From Chloroflexota bacterium (GTDB lineage: Bacteria > Chloroflexota > Anaerolineae > Aggregatilineales > Phototrophicaceae), in the NCBI GenBank assembly GCA_011523735.1, contig WTGB01000140.1, forward strand, positions 3,147-50,761: a stretch of 47,615 nt of DNA, given 5' to 3'. A program made the translations under genes and the position numbers. This document shows, piece by piece, positions 1 to 7,712 of the stretch; the first letter of the stretch is position 1; each line of letters starts with the position of its first letter. Under the pieces are notes generated by a model. That model made no database searches and was not told the DNA's origin. It saw nothing but the letters and a program-made list of their open reading frames with translations.

Positions 1-53
1 AGAGCAGTCGGCTCATAACCGATTGGTTCCAGGTTCGAGTCCTGGTGGACCCA
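1..53 (+). tRNA. tRNA with CAT anticodon (tRNA-Met or tRNA-Ile2), 5' truncated
   Basis: The window opens inside a tRNA gene. A 5-bp anticodon stem (GTCGG/CCGAT) encloses the loop CTCATAA with anticodon CAT. It is followed by a perfect T arm (CCAGG-TTCGAGT-CCTGG), the 3' acceptor strand TGGACCC and discriminator A at 53. CCA is not encoded. The acceptor 5' strand and most of the D arm lie outside the window, so initiator Met, elongator Met and lysidine-modified Ile(CAU) cannot be told apart with confidence. Confidence 0.88.
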
Positions 54-58
54 CTAGC

Positions 59-88
59 AAATCAGCCGCCCGGCTGATTTACTTTTTT
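59..88 (+). terminator. Intrinsic terminator after the tRNA
   Basis: A 10-bp perfect inverted repeat (AAATCAGCCG at 59-68, CGGCTGATTT at 71-80) is followed by a run of six T at 83-88. It sits 5 bases after the tRNA end and fits a rho-independent terminator on the plus strand. On the minus strand no T-tract follows, so it probably does not serve the J-domain gene. Confidence 0.75.
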
Positions 89-113
89 GGCGGCCCCTCC
101 CGCCGCCGCGATT

Positions 114-980
114 TTAGCTCCAGCGCCGATGGGATCTGATACGATCATAGGCCGATTTCACTTCTTTGAAGCGCTGCTCCGCTTCCCTTTTTTCGTGCTG
201 ACTGACATCCGGATGATATTCGCGCGCGAGTTTGCGGAAGGCTTCCTTTACCGCCTCCTGGCCCGCGCCGACTTCAATCTCCAGCGCCAGGTAGGCGGCG
301 CTGATCTGATTCGCCGAATGCAAATCTGCCGATTGCCCCTGCCGCGTACGATAGTGAAAGCGTTGCTGCGCGCGCTCTTCGCTGATGCGGCGCTTGAATT
401 TTGGCGAGGCGATATCTCCCACATACCAGCTTCCGCGGATATTGGTTTGGCAATCGCGTCGGCGGACGGAGACCGCATCAAAGGGAAAGTCTGTGGTATG
501 CCAGACGACGAATTCATTGCGCTGTGTGGTCTCGTCTAGATTGACTTGCACCAGGCGAAAGTCGTCTTGGCTGAGGTCATAAGCGTGGATAGCGCCGATG
601 TTCAGCACCCGCAAATCATCTTGCCAGCTGTGCAGCCTGCCACAGTAACCATCCTGTGGCAGCAGACGAAGATCGACGAAAAACAGCGATCCGATGCTGG
701 CTTTGCTGTTCTGCTTCAAGATGGCTCTAATCGTGCGCGATTTCGGCGATCGGTCGATGATGTATGCGTAAAGCCGACTGTTCATCCAGGTTTCGACTAC
801 AATATCCGGCTCATAGCTCAGTGAGGTAAGGCTGGCTTCGCGGCGGGCGCTGGCGGATTTTACGTCCTGGACTTCGCGGAAGCGGGACTTGATCAAGTTA
901 GCTATGGGATGCGGCACTGTGAGTTTCTTTCTCGCCGACGAATAGGCATCATGATAGAGGTTCAGCGCGGACTTTGTCAA
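114..980 (-). CDS. J-domain (DnaJ-like) protein with a long unassigned N-terminal region
   Basis: The product is 288 aa. Its C-terminal ~60 residues form a J domain: helix II/III sequence EAFRKLAREYHPDVS with the HPD tripeptide that stimulates the Hsp70 ATPase, then EQRFKEVKSAYDRI. The N-terminal ~215 residues match no domain I can name. They are soluble in character, with no signal peptide or membrane segment. A C-terminal J domain on an unrelated body suggests a specialised co-chaperone that brings a client or location to DnaK (inference). The start is a TTG at 980 with a weak purine-rich upstream stretch; the GTG at codon 22 is an alternative. No operon partner is visible, since the tRNA genes on both sides lie on the other strand. 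Confidence 0.8.
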   Translation of the reverse strand: MTKSALNLYHDAYSSARKKLTVPHPIANLIKSRFREVQDVKSASARREASLTSLSYEPDIVVETWMNSRLYAYIIDRSPKSRTIRAILKQNSKASIGSLFFVDLRLLPQDGYCGRLHSWQDDLRVLNIGAIHAYDLSQDDFRLVQVNLDETTQRNEFVVWHTTDFPFDAVSVRRRDCQTNIRGSWYVGDIASPKFKRRISEERAQQRFHYRTRQGQSADLHSANQISAAYLALEIEVGAGQEAVKEAFRKLAREYHPDVSQHEKREAEQRFKEVKSAYDRIRSHRRWS

Positions 981-1292
981 ATGCTCGACTTGCCTCTCGC
1001 GCTCAAATCAGGGCAGTCTCATCAGAATTTTCTTGACCACTGAATACCCTGAGAGCGCCGAGGTTTACCCACGCGCTGGTAAAAAAGACGCGATATAGGG
1101 GCGACTTATTAAGTCGCCCGCTGTAAATTCTGTCTCTATTCGTCGGGCGACCTGTAGCTCGCCCCTGCAGATGACTAAATTGGGCGCATTCGATCCGTTT
1201 GCGCGGGTTTTCAATTTGATGCGAATGCCTTGGCGATCAAATCGAATGCCTTGCAATCGTGACAGATATGCGCTAACCTTAACGATAGTAGC
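981..1292. other. Intergenic stretch with two GGGCGA-type hairpins
   Basis: I see no credible gene here. Two small inverted repeats sit close together: GGGCGACTT (1099-1107) with AAGTCGCCC (1111-1119), and GGGCGA (1145-1150) with TCGCCC (1159-1164). The undecamer CGAATGCCTTG also occurs twice near 1220-1256. The pattern resembles short dispersed intergenic hairpin repeats. A 63-codon minus-strand reading frame over the hairpins is judged to be chance. Confidence 0.5.
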
Positions 1293-1365
1293 GGGCCGTT
1301 AGCTCAACTGGCAGAGCGCCTCGTTGACGTCGAGGAGGTTACAGGTTCGAGTCCTGTACAGCCCA
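1293..1365 (+). tRNA. tRNA-Val (GAC)
   Basis: A complete cloverleaf of 73 nt. Acceptor GGGCCGT pairs with ACAGCCC with one C-A mismatch. D stem GCTC/GAGC; anticodon stem CCTCG/CGAGG around loop TTGACGT (anticodon GAC, valine); T arm ACAGG-TTCGAGT-CCTGT; discriminator A. CCA is not encoded. Both tRNA genes in this window are on the plus strand among minus-strand protein genes. Confidence 0.92.
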
Positions 1366-1374
1366 TTCAGCGCG

Positions 1375-1399
1375 CCGGCGAATTCGCCGGTTTTGTTTT
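1375..1399 (+). terminator. Intrinsic terminator after tRNA-Val
   Basis: The perfect 16-bp palindrome CCGGCGAATTCGCCGG (1375-1390) is followed directly by TTTTGTTTT. It lies 9 bases after the tRNA and is a good rho-independent terminator on the plus strand. Confidence 0.8.
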
Positions 1400-1412
1400 C
1401 AGGCAAGTCAGT

Positions 1413-2105
1413 TCACATAATGCCGAAGGTTTCAAAAGCCTCGACCGTGCCCATGCCGGATTCGAGCGCTTTCCGCACATGCTGTTCGCCGCGGGCTTTT
1501 TCCAGGGCAGCGGTGAAGACGGCCTGTTCCGCGCTTTGGGGGATTATGCAGACGCCATCAATATCGCCGAATACGATATCTCCGGGGTCAATTTTGACGC
1601 CATCCATCTCAATGGGCGAACGGTAATCAACGACTCTGCCCCGTGGACCTTGGTCTTGGGCGTAACCGCCAAATGAAAATGTCGGGAAGTTCAAACTCAG
1701 AATCTCGCTGGTATCGCGGGAATACCCATTCACAACGGCGCCGGCCGCGCCAAGCAGGCGGGCGCGCGTGCTCATCAAGCCGCCCCAGAGCGCGTATGTT
1801 GGCGATGCGCCCGTGCAGATGTATACCTCCTGCGGTTTCATTGTGTCCAGCGCGTGGAACATCAAACCGAAGGGATTGCGAATCCGTTCATCATCATCGT
1901 CAAGCGCCGATTCCTCCGTCAGGTCTTCTTCGAGCACAGTCATAGCGCGGCCGATAACCACCATGCTGCCCTCAAGCGGTTTGATTTGCGGCGAAAGAAA
2001 CTGATGCAGCAAGCCCAGTTTGTCCATGACATCGCCGACAACCGCGGGAAACAACTCATTCCGCGCCAGAGTAAATAATTCTTCATCCGATTGCCAAAGC
2101 GCCAT
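1413..2105 (-). CDS. RraA-like / HMG-aldolase superfamily protein
   Basis: The product is 230 aa and matches the RraA-like fold, which covers RNase E regulator A, HMG/CHA aldolases and proteins once called dimethylmenaquinone methyltransferases. The family core is visible: ARLLGAAGAVVNGYSRDT (the G-x-x-G-x-V-x-x-G-x-x-R-D type substrate/metal signature, residues ~116-134) and DPGDIVFGDIDGVCIIP near residue 175-190. A good Shine-Dalgarno (AAAGGAG) lies 7 bases before the ATG at 2105. It follows cobO by about 120 bp on the same strand and may be read through from the B12 operon, but no functional link is evident. Sequence alone does not separate an aldolase or lyase from an RNase E inhibitor; an aldolase-type enzyme is more likely in this kind of bacterium (inference). 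Confidence 0.85.
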   Translation of the reverse strand: MALWQSDEELFTLARNELFPAVVGDVMDKLGLLHQFLSPQIKPLEGSMVVIGRAMTVLEEDLTEESALDDDDERIRNPFGLMFHALDTMKPQEVYICTGASPTYALWGGLMSTRARLLGAAGAVVNGYSRDTSEILSLNFPTFSFGGYAQDQGPRGRVVDYRSPIEMDGVKIDPGDIVFGDIDGVCIIPQSAEQAVFTAALEKARGEQHVRKALESGMGTVEAFETFGIM

Positions 2106-2226
2106 CTCGCAACTCCTTTACTGAAACATTGTCTGATGGTCCAAGCAGCATTGTAACTTGTGCATGGGCGATGCACAAAAGCAGGCGGCAAGGCGGATTG
2201 ATGGGCAGCGCTGAAGAAGCGTCGGG

Positions 2227-2763
2227 CTAGAATTCGATGCCAGCGCGCGCTTTGATGCCGGCGTCAAAGGCATGTTTGATCTTTACCATCTCGGTCACCG
2301 TGTCGGCATAGTCTATCAGAGCCGGGGGCGCGTTCCGGCCGGTGATAAGCAGGTGCTGGCGGGGCGGTTTGTTGGCGCGCATCCAATCGATCGCCGTCGC
2401 CGTCTCCAGCCAGCCGAAATCCAGCAGATAGGTGAACTCATCCAAAACGACAAGATCATACTCGTCTGAAGCGATGACACGCTGAGCGATCTCCCAGCCG
2501 TGCAGCGCGCGCGCCTGCGTCTCGTCAAGATCGCGACTTGTCCAGGTGAAGCCGTCTCCAGTTTTTATCGGTTCCAGACCGAGAGCTTTCAATGCGCGCA
2601 CTTCGCCCCACTGTCCGCCTTCGTGTTTGAGGAATTGAATCAGCGCGACTTTCTTCTTCCGTCCGAGCATGCGCAAGATCACGCCAAAGGCGGATGTTGA
2701 CTTGCCGCGACCATCGCCGGTGTTGATCAGTATTAGCCCGCGTCTCGCTTGTCGTTCGGTCAT
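2227..2763 (-). CDS. cobO: CobO/BtuR-type ATP:cob(I)alamin adenosyltransferase
   Basis: The enzyme transfers the adenosyl group of ATP to reduced corrinoid, making adenosylcobalamin in the cytoplasm. The 178-aa length fits the family. The N-terminal P-loop TGDGRGKST (residues ~16-24) is the family's unusual ATP-binding motif. VLDEFTYLLDFGW and the C-terminal KHAFDAGIKARAGIEF are also typical. The start codon overlaps the btuD stop as TAATG, indicating translational coupling. It is the last gene of the riboswitch-controlled B12 operon, so imported corrinoid is converted to the coenzyme that the leader senses. PduO- and EutT-type enzymes are unrelated folds and are excluded by the P-loop. Confidence 0.95.
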   Translation of the reverse strand: MTERQARRGLILINTGDGRGKSTSAFGVILRMLGRKKKVALIQFLKHEGGQWGEVRALKALGLEPIKTGDGFTWTSRDLDETQARALHGWEIAQRVIASDEYDLVVLDEFTYLLDFGWLETATAIDWMRANKPPRQHLLITGRNAPPALIDYADTVTEMVKIKHAFDAGIKARAGIEF

Positions 2764-3767
2764 TATAATGGACTTTCCAGCTTCTTCAAAATCGCTTCAA
2801 TAGTGTGATGGAGCGTGACGCGCTCATCAATGCGCAGTTTCCAGGCGGGTCCGTTTCCGTTTTTGTACGGTGAAACCTCTATCCGTCCGGGTCCGTCGTC
2901 CAGCGCAAAGCCGGCTCGGATGAGGGCGCGCCGCAGCCAGATGGCCTGCTCGCCTTCGCCTGTGACGCAGACCGCTTGTCCGCTGGGTGGATCGAGGAAG
3001 AAGCCGCCGCGATGTTGATCGAAGCAAATGCCATCGGCGCGGAATGTCGCGCTCAAACTGCCGTCAAGGACCAAATCTTCCGGCGCTCCGCTCGTTATGC
3101 CAGCAGCGCTCATCAACCAAAGACTGTCGCAGTTGCGCAAGGCGAGATCAAGATCGTGGGTGGAGACCAAAATGGCGCGCTGTTGGGACTGCGCCAGTTG
3201 CTTCAGCAGGGCAATTGTTTCGATTTTGCGTGGCAAGTCAAGGTAGGCAGTGGGCTCATCGAGCAGCATGATCTCGCTTTCTTGTGCCAGCGCGCGCGCA
3301 AGCAACAGCTTTTGCCGCTGACCATCGCTTAGTTCTGCCACCGGTCGTTCCGCTAGTTCCTTGCCGTTTACTGCACGCAATGCCGCGGCGACTTTTCTGT
3401 GGTCCTCCCGAGTCATTCGCCCGAGCCAATCAGTATGCGGATGCCGCCCCAGGGCAACCAGCGCGTAGCCATTCATCAGGTTCGGCGGCGGTACGGCAGT
3501 CAGGACCATGCTGAGCCTCCGCGCCAGCTCGTGCGGTTTGAGGCGCAGGACCTCATCGCCGGCCAGAAACACCCGACCGGCCAGCGGCTTCTGTAAGCCT
3601 GCCAGGGTCCGTAGCAGCGTCGATTTGCCGATGCCGTTTGGTCCCAGCAAGCCGACCAGCTTCCCCCGCTGCAAGCGCAGGTTCAACCCATGTCCCAGGC
3701 GAATATCGCTCTTTCCGCGGCGCCGATAGCCGATAGCGAGATCGCGCGTTTCCAGCGGGGGCGTCAT
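2763..3767 (-). CDS. btuD: Cobalamin/iron-siderophore-type ABC transporter ATPase (BtuD)
   Basis: The 334-aa product is the ATPase of a type II importer. Walker A GPNGIGKST is near residue 42, the signature is LSDGQ (not LSGGQ, a common FecE-group variant), and Walker B LLDEPTAYLDL is followed by the switch histidine in STHDLDLA. After the ~255-residue ATPase comes an extra C-terminal part of ~80 residues of unknown role. The ATG overlaps the btuC stop by 4 bases (ATGA) and its own stop overlaps cobO. Substrate is assigned from context: the cobalamin riboswitch upstream and cobO downstream. From protein sequence alone a ferric siderophore importer would be equally possible. Confidence 0.9.
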   Translation of the reverse strand: MTPPLETRDLAIGYRRRGKSDIRLGHGLNLRLQRGKLVGLLGPNGIGKSTLLRTLAGLQKPLAGRVFLAGDEVLRLKPHELARRLSMVLTAVPPPNLMNGYALVALGRHPHTDWLGRMTREDHRKVAAALRAVNGKELAERPVAELSDGQRQKLLLARALAQESEIMLLDEPTAYLDLPRKIETIALLKQLAQSQQRAILVSTHDLDLALRNCDSLWLMSAAGITSGAPEDLVLDGSLSATFRADGICFDQHRGGFFLDPPSGQAVCVTGEGEQAIWLRRALIRAGFALDDGPGRIEVSPYKNGNGPAWKLRIDERVTLHHTIEAILKKLESPL

Positions 3768-4927
3768 GATTTCCCTCGCGCGTGACGCAGCACAACCAGC
3801 ATCACCACCGGCGCGCCGAGAACCGCAGTGACGACATTGAGCGGCAGCACAAGATTATTGCCCGGCAATTCGGCGATGATTGCGGCGCACAGCGCCACAC
3901 AGGCGCCGGCCAGGCAGGTGCCGGGCAGGAGCAGGCGATGATCAGAACTGCCCAGCAAGCCGCGGCTGAGATGGGGCACAGCGATGCCGATGAAGGCGAT
4001 CGGTCCGCAGAAGGCGGTGACGGCGCTGACCAGCAGGGCAATCGCGAGTACGATGCCGATGCGCGCCCGCTTCAGATTAATACCGAGACTGCGCGCGTAG
4101 TCTTCGCCGAGCAGCAAGGCATTGAGCGGCTTGACAAGCGCAGCCGATAGCAGCGTTCCAGCAAAGACAAAGATAGCGAGTATCGGCAATTGTGCCGTTG
4201 TGACGCCGCTGAAAGAGCCAAAAGTCCAGTTAATGTAAGCCTGAATCCGCTCCGGCAGGGCGAAATATAGCAGCAAGCTGACCATCGCCCCGACAAAGTA
4301 ACCGAACATCAAGCCGAGGATCAACAGGGTCACGCTGCTCTGTACACGGACGGCGACGAGGAGAACCAAGGTCATTGTTAGCGCGGCGCCGGCGCCGGCG
4401 GCCGCCGTCAACATCAGATCGCCTGCTAATCCCAAGCCGGCCAGCAACCCTCCACCGACCGCGCCCGAGGTCAGTACGATTAGTGCCACACCAAGGCTAG
4501 CGCCGGAGGAGACGCCCAGGACGAAGGGTTCCGCCAGAGGATTACGAAAATACGTTTGCATCAGGAGGCCGCTGAGGCCGAGCGCCATGCCCGCTAGCGC
4601 GGCCGTAGCTGTTTTAGGCAGGCGAAACTTGAACACGATGTTGGTCCAGGACAGGTGATCCGCCTCGCCGCCGAGCAGGATCGTCATGATTTGCTCCAGC
4701 GGGATCGAAGCTGAGCCCAGCGCCAGGTTCAGCATCAGCAGCAAAGCAAGCAATGCCAGCAACGCAAATAGCAAGAGAGGTTTGGCGCCGGCGAATTCCC
4801 GCCCGCCGACCCCGGCCCAGGGCTTTAACCAGCGCTGACCCCGAGCTGTGAACGGTCGCCGCGCTCTTTTCCAATCGCCGCGAATGGTTGCTCTGCTCAG
4901 CGCTTGCTTATCAGCCAGTTGCGACAT
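3764..4927 (-). CDS. btuC: Cobalamin ABC transporter permease (BtuC/FecCD family)
   Basis: The 387-aa integral membrane protein belongs to the FecCD/BtuC family, which normally has ten membrane helices per subunit and works as a homodimer. Typical sequences include the LRLPKTATAALAGMALGLSGLLMQTYFRNPLAEPFVLGVSSGA type region and FCGPIAFIGIAVPHLSR, which contributes to the loop contacting the ATPase. It carries about 45 basic residues before the first helix, more than E. coli BtuC (326 aa). One base separates its ATG from the btuF stop, and it overlaps btuD by ATGA. Confidence 0.92.
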   Translation of the reverse strand: MSQLADKQALSRATIRGDWKRARRPFTARGQRWLKPWAGVGGREFAGAKPLLLFALLALLALLLMLNLALGSASIPLEQIMTILLGGEADHLSWTNIVFKFRLPKTATAALAGMALGLSGLLMQTYFRNPLAEPFVLGVSSGASLGVALIVLTSGAVGGGLLAGLGLAGDLMLTAAAGAGAALTMTLVLLVAVRVQSSVTLLILGLMFGYFVGAMVSLLLYFALPERIQAYINWTFGSFSGVTTAQLPILAIFVFAGTLLSAALVKPLNALLLGEDYARSLGINLKRARIGIVLAIALLVSAVTAFCGPIAFIGIAVPHLSRGLLGSSDHRLLLPGTCLAGACVALCAAIIAELPGNNLVLPLNVVTAVLGAPVVMLVVLRHARGKS

Positions 4928-4928
4928 A

Positions 4929-6122
4929 TCACTCCACCGTCAAACGCTGATAAAAGGCCAAGTCATGCTCGGGGAGCAAATCGGGATGGAAGATCGCCAG
5001 CAAGTCAGCCAAGACAAGATGCGGATTGGTCACGCCCCACTCGTAATAATTGTTGCCGCCGTTGGCATTCTCATCGCGGTTATTGTTCCAGATATTGCCA
5101 TTTTTGAAGGCGGCGAAGTCACCAAAGCGGCTGTCAAGCGCGAGCAGGTCAGCGCCTGAATAGAGGCCAAAGGTTTCAACCAGCCAGATATCCGCTTCTA
5201 AACCGCCGTCGTAGACTACTTCAAAGCCCAGCCCTTGGCTCGCCGTCGATCCTTCTTCCGCCAATAACAGCTCCCCGCCAGCATCTCGAATCAACTGACC
5301 GACATAGGTATCATCGCCCGGGATGAACCAGGCATCGGCGTAGCTCAGGAAGGCATTGATCAAAACATTTGGTCGTTCAGCCTCGTTCAAGTCGGAAGCC
5401 AGCGATCGCACTGCCTCGTATTCCGCGACGATATCCGCGTAGATTGCCTTAGCCTGCGCTTCCTGATTGTAAAAGAGCGCGATGAACTTAAGCCATTCCG
5501 CCCGTCCCAGCGGGGAAAATTCGCGCCAACTGGCATCCAATGCAGTGAATAATCCCGCCTCAAACAAAACGGGGTGGGCATCGGTGGCCGGATTAAAGCC
5601 GTAACTCATGACCAGGTCGGGTTCCAGTTCGAGCACTTTTTCGATGTTGACCTCAGCGCCGAAGCCGACCTCCGCCACCTTGCCATCAGCGATCATGTCA
5701 ATCACGGCGGGTGTGCTGATGTAGAAGCCGCTGTCGACGCCGATGAGATGATCCAGCAGGTCCAACTGAGACAGGGCGGGCAACTGCGTGGTAGAAAGCG
5801 TAATCACTTTGCCAGCCGGCACCTCGATGAATTGCGCGCCTGCGGCGAAGTCTTCCGCGGGCGGCATGGGCGCGCCACATTGCACCAGCACGTAGTTGTA
5901 ATCCGGCGCGCCGTCAAAGGCATCGGAGACGCTGACAACTTTGTAATGATTGAAGTATTTGACCGAAAAGCGGACGGCATCAACGATGTCCACCTTCTGC
6001 GGGAAGTAGTCAATCTCGTCGGAATAGTCGCTCACGCAGTCATCCGTCAGGTTGACTGCCTGCGCACGCACCTGAAGCAGACTGACAAGCAATAAAGCGA
6101 GAATCAGCAGTTTGGTCTTCAT
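4929..6122 (-). CDS. btuF: Periplasmic-type cobalamin-binding protein of ABC importer (BtuF-like)
   Basis: The product is 397 aa from the ATG at 6122, chosen because AAGGAGGG lies 7-8 bases upstream and a signal peptide begins there (MKTKLLILALLLVSLLQVRA). An in-frame extension to 6203 would cross the riboswitch terminator and is rejected. The mature part has the two-lobed SBP class III pattern: VITLSTTQLPALSQLDLLDHLIGV and EKVLELEPDLVMSY in the N lobe, then PNVLINAF and GGELLLAEEG in the C lobe. No lipobox cysteine follows the hydrophobic core; cleavage after VRAQA is likely. In a monoderm one would expect a lipoprotein anchor, so its absence is odd. Assignment to cobalamin rests on the riboswitch and cobO. 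Confidence 0.88.
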   Translation of the reverse strand: MKTKLLILALLLVSLLQVRAQAVNLTDDCVSDYSDEIDYFPQKVDIVDAVRFSVKYFNHYKVVSVSDAFDGAPDYNYVLVQCGAPMPPAEDFAAGAQFIEVPAGKVITLSTTQLPALSQLDLLDHLIGVDSGFYISTPAVIDMIADGKVAEVGFGAEVNIEKVLELEPDLVMSYGFNPATDAHPVLFEAGLFTALDASWREFSPLGRAEWLKFIALFYNQEAQAKAIYADIVAEYEAVRSLASDLNEAERPNVLINAFLSYADAWFIPGDDTYVGQLIRDAGGELLLAEEGSTASQGLGFEVVYDGGLEADIWLVETFGLYSGADLLALDSRFGDFAAFKNGNIWNNNRDENANGGNNYYEWGVTNPHLVLADLLAIFHPDLLPEHDLAFYQRLTVE

Positions 6123-6174
6123 TAGAGTCCCTCCTTTGGACTTAGGAGGAAACGGGGCTGATACGTTCACCGAC

Positions 6175-6199
6175 AAAAAATGCCCGCCTGTACGGGCGA
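6175..6199 (-). terminator. Riboswitch expression-platform terminator
   Basis: On the minus strand GCCCG-TACAGG-CGGGC is followed by ATTTTTT. It lies between the cobalamin aptamer and the btuF start. A competing pairing of CGAGC with GCTCG just upstream could act as anti-terminator (inference). Together they suggest transcriptional attenuation when adenosylcobalamin is bound. Confidence 0.75.
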
Positions 6200-6254
6200 G
6201 CAACGGTTGTTTGTACCATGCTCGTCTCCCTTTTGACGCGAAAGATCTACGAGC

Positions 6255-6378
6255 TAAGTCTCAGGCAGGCATTCGGACTTCTGACTTTCAGTCAGTTACC
6301 GCTGCGCGACAGCGTCGGACTTTCACCGACTTTCCCTTTACGCGTCGAACATCCGGGTTCAGACGCGCCTGAGTCTTA
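6255..6378 (-). ncRNA. Cobalamin riboswitch aptamer
   Basis: Read on the minus strand, the region has a closing P1 stem of 12 positions (TAAGACTCAGGC at 6378-6367 against GCCTGAGACTTA at 6266-6255, one mismatch). The conserved core follows: GGGAAAGTCGGTGAAAGTCC, then GCAGCGGTAACTG and the B12 box part AGTCAGAAGTCCGAATGCC. At about 124 nt it is shorter than the usual ~190-nt class. It lies between the promoter at 6397-6425 and the terminator, upstream of btuF-btuC-btuD-cobO. Confidence 0.93.
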
Positions 6379-6396
6379 GAATATGTAAGTCAGCAT

Positions 6397-6425
6397 AGCC
6401 TAACACGGCTTCGGACAGTTGTCAA
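6397..6425 (-). promoter_or_regulatory. Sigma70-type promoter of the B12 operon
   Basis: On the minus strand a consensus -35 TTGACA (6425-6420) is separated by 17 bases from TAGGCT (6402-6397) as the -10. The expected transcription start is about 12 bases before the riboswitch P1 stem. The -35 overlaps the stop region of the upstream membrane-protein gene. Confidence 0.6.
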
Positions 6426-6712
6426 ACACGGCGGGAACTGCGCCATTTGTCGAATTGGATGAGCATCAACGGCAACACGATTAATCCGAGGACGGCTGCG
6501 ATGAAGAGCGGCAGATCTTGCGCAACAGTATTGAGCAGGAACAAAACCGCCAGCGCTAATAGAACGAAAGCCAATCCAATCGCTGCTTTGCCTTTAATGC
6601 GGAAGTTCCGCTCGAGAGGAATCTCCTTATCGCGCAAGATGAGAAATACAGCCGGCAGCAAGCTGACACCGGCGAAAAGACTCATGGCGGAGATAAGAGC
6701 CCTTTCGTCCAT
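6422..6712 (-). CDS. Small hypothetical membrane protein (three predicted helices)
   Basis: The 96-aa product has three hydrophobic segments, at about residues 6-26, 44-64 and 67-87, and a basic C-terminus (KWRSSRRV). I recognise no family. Its start at 6712 lies 10 bases after the stop of the Gfo/Idh/MocA gene on the same strand, so it is probably the last gene of that transcript. There is no clear Shine-Dalgarno. The B12 operon promoter begins over its stop codon. Confidence 0.6.
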   Translation of the reverse strand: MDERALISAMSLFAGVSLLPAVFLILRDKEIPLERNFRIKGKAAIGLAFVLLALAVLFLLNTVAQDLPLFIAAVLGLIVLPLMLIQFDKWRSSRRV

Positions 6713-6722
6713 CGATCACAGA

Positions 6723-7712
6723 TTAACGTTCGCTAGGGTAGCGCAAGCCCCAGCTTTGGCGCATCCGGTCCATGGTTTCCATGATCGTCAAGGTTTCGTC
6801 TAGGGGCATCACACCGCTCTCGATTTTACCGGCGCGGATGCACTCGCCGACCGCCGCCGCTTCATAATGAAAACCTTCGCCGACCTTTTCAAAGCGCAGG
6901 GTTTCCGGCTCTTTACCGCTGACGGCGACTGTCATTTCAATCGGATGCCACCAATTCGGAATCGAGATGAGACCCTTGCTCCCCATGATGCGCGCCTCTT
7001 GCGGCGTACTGAGGCGGATGGCGGTGGTGATGGTCGCCATTTCATAATCGCTGTATTTGAATACCGAGACTGAGAGTTCGTCGACGCCGGTGCTGCCAAG
7101 GGTGACCTGCGAGACGATGTCGCGCGGTTGCTTGCCGTAGATCATGGACGCCAGCTGCACACAATAGGAGCCGACATCAAGCAATGCGCCGCCGGCAAGA
7201 TCGGGATTGTATGTGCGGCTCTCCGGCACGATAGCGCCGGTGCGATAGCCGAAATCCGCCTGCACGAGCATCACATCGCCGATAACTTTCTCCGCCAGCA
7301 ATTCGCGCAGCTTTACCATACCGGGGAAGAAGCGCGTCCAGAAGGCATCCATCAGGAAACGATTATTGGCGCGCGCGCAGTCGATCATCGCCTTGGCTTC
7401 GGCTGCGTTGACCGCAAAGGGCTTTTCGCAGAGTACATGCTTGCCCGCCTCAAGGCACATGATCGTATTTGGCATGTGGTAGGTATGTGGCGTGCCAATG
7501 TAAACCACATCGACATCGGGATCATTCGCCAGCGCTTCATAACTGCCGTGGCGTTTACGTGCGCCAAATTCCGCGCCGAAGGCATCGGCTTTGTCTTGTG
7601 ATCGCGATGCCACCGCGTAGATCTCGGCATCGCGAAGCAGTTTCAAGCCGTTTGCGAATTTGCGTGAGATAGTTCCAAGGCCGATCAAGCCCCAGCGGAT
7701 TTTGTCGCTCAT
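6723..7712 (-). CDS. Gfo/Idh/MocA family NAD(P)-dependent oxidoreductase
   Basis: The 329-aa product has an N-terminal Rossmann fold (WGLIGLGTISRKFANGL, residues ~7-23) and the conserved catalytic EKPFAVNAAEA (Glu-Lys-Pro) near residue 95. The C-terminal alpha/beta domain includes GGALLDVGSYCVQLAS, as in dehydrogenases acting on sugars or cyclic polyols. The substrate cannot be read from sequence; dihydrodiol/xylose dehydrogenase-like relatives are possible. Its ATG overlaps the aldo/keto reductase stop by 4 bases (ATGA), so the two are coupled and probably act on related carbohydrate substrates. Confidence 0.88.
   Translation of the reverse strand: MSDKIRWGLIGLGTISRKFANGLKLLRDAEIYAVASRSQDKADAFGAEFGARKRHGSYEALANDPDVDVVYIGTPHTYHMPNTIMCLEAGKHVLCEKPFAVNAAEAKAMIDCARANNRFLMDAFWTRFFPGMVKLRELLAEKVIGDVMLVQADFGYRTGAIVPESRTYNPDLAGGALLDVGSYCVQLASMIYGKQPRDIVSQVTLGSTGVDELSVSVFKYSDYEMATITTAIRLSTPQEARIMGSKGLISIPNWWHPIEMTVAVSGKEPETLRFEKVGEGFHYEAAAVGECIRAGKIESGVMPLDETLTIMETMDRMRQSWGLRYPSER

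Noticed and set aside
87..824. Plus-strand reading frames over the J-domain gene
   Set aside because: They are in other frames of the J-domain coding sequence and show no family-like sequence.
1065..1256. 63-codon minus-strand frame before the J-domain gene
   Set aside because: It spans two hairpin repeats, has no ribosome-binding site and no protein-like conservation.
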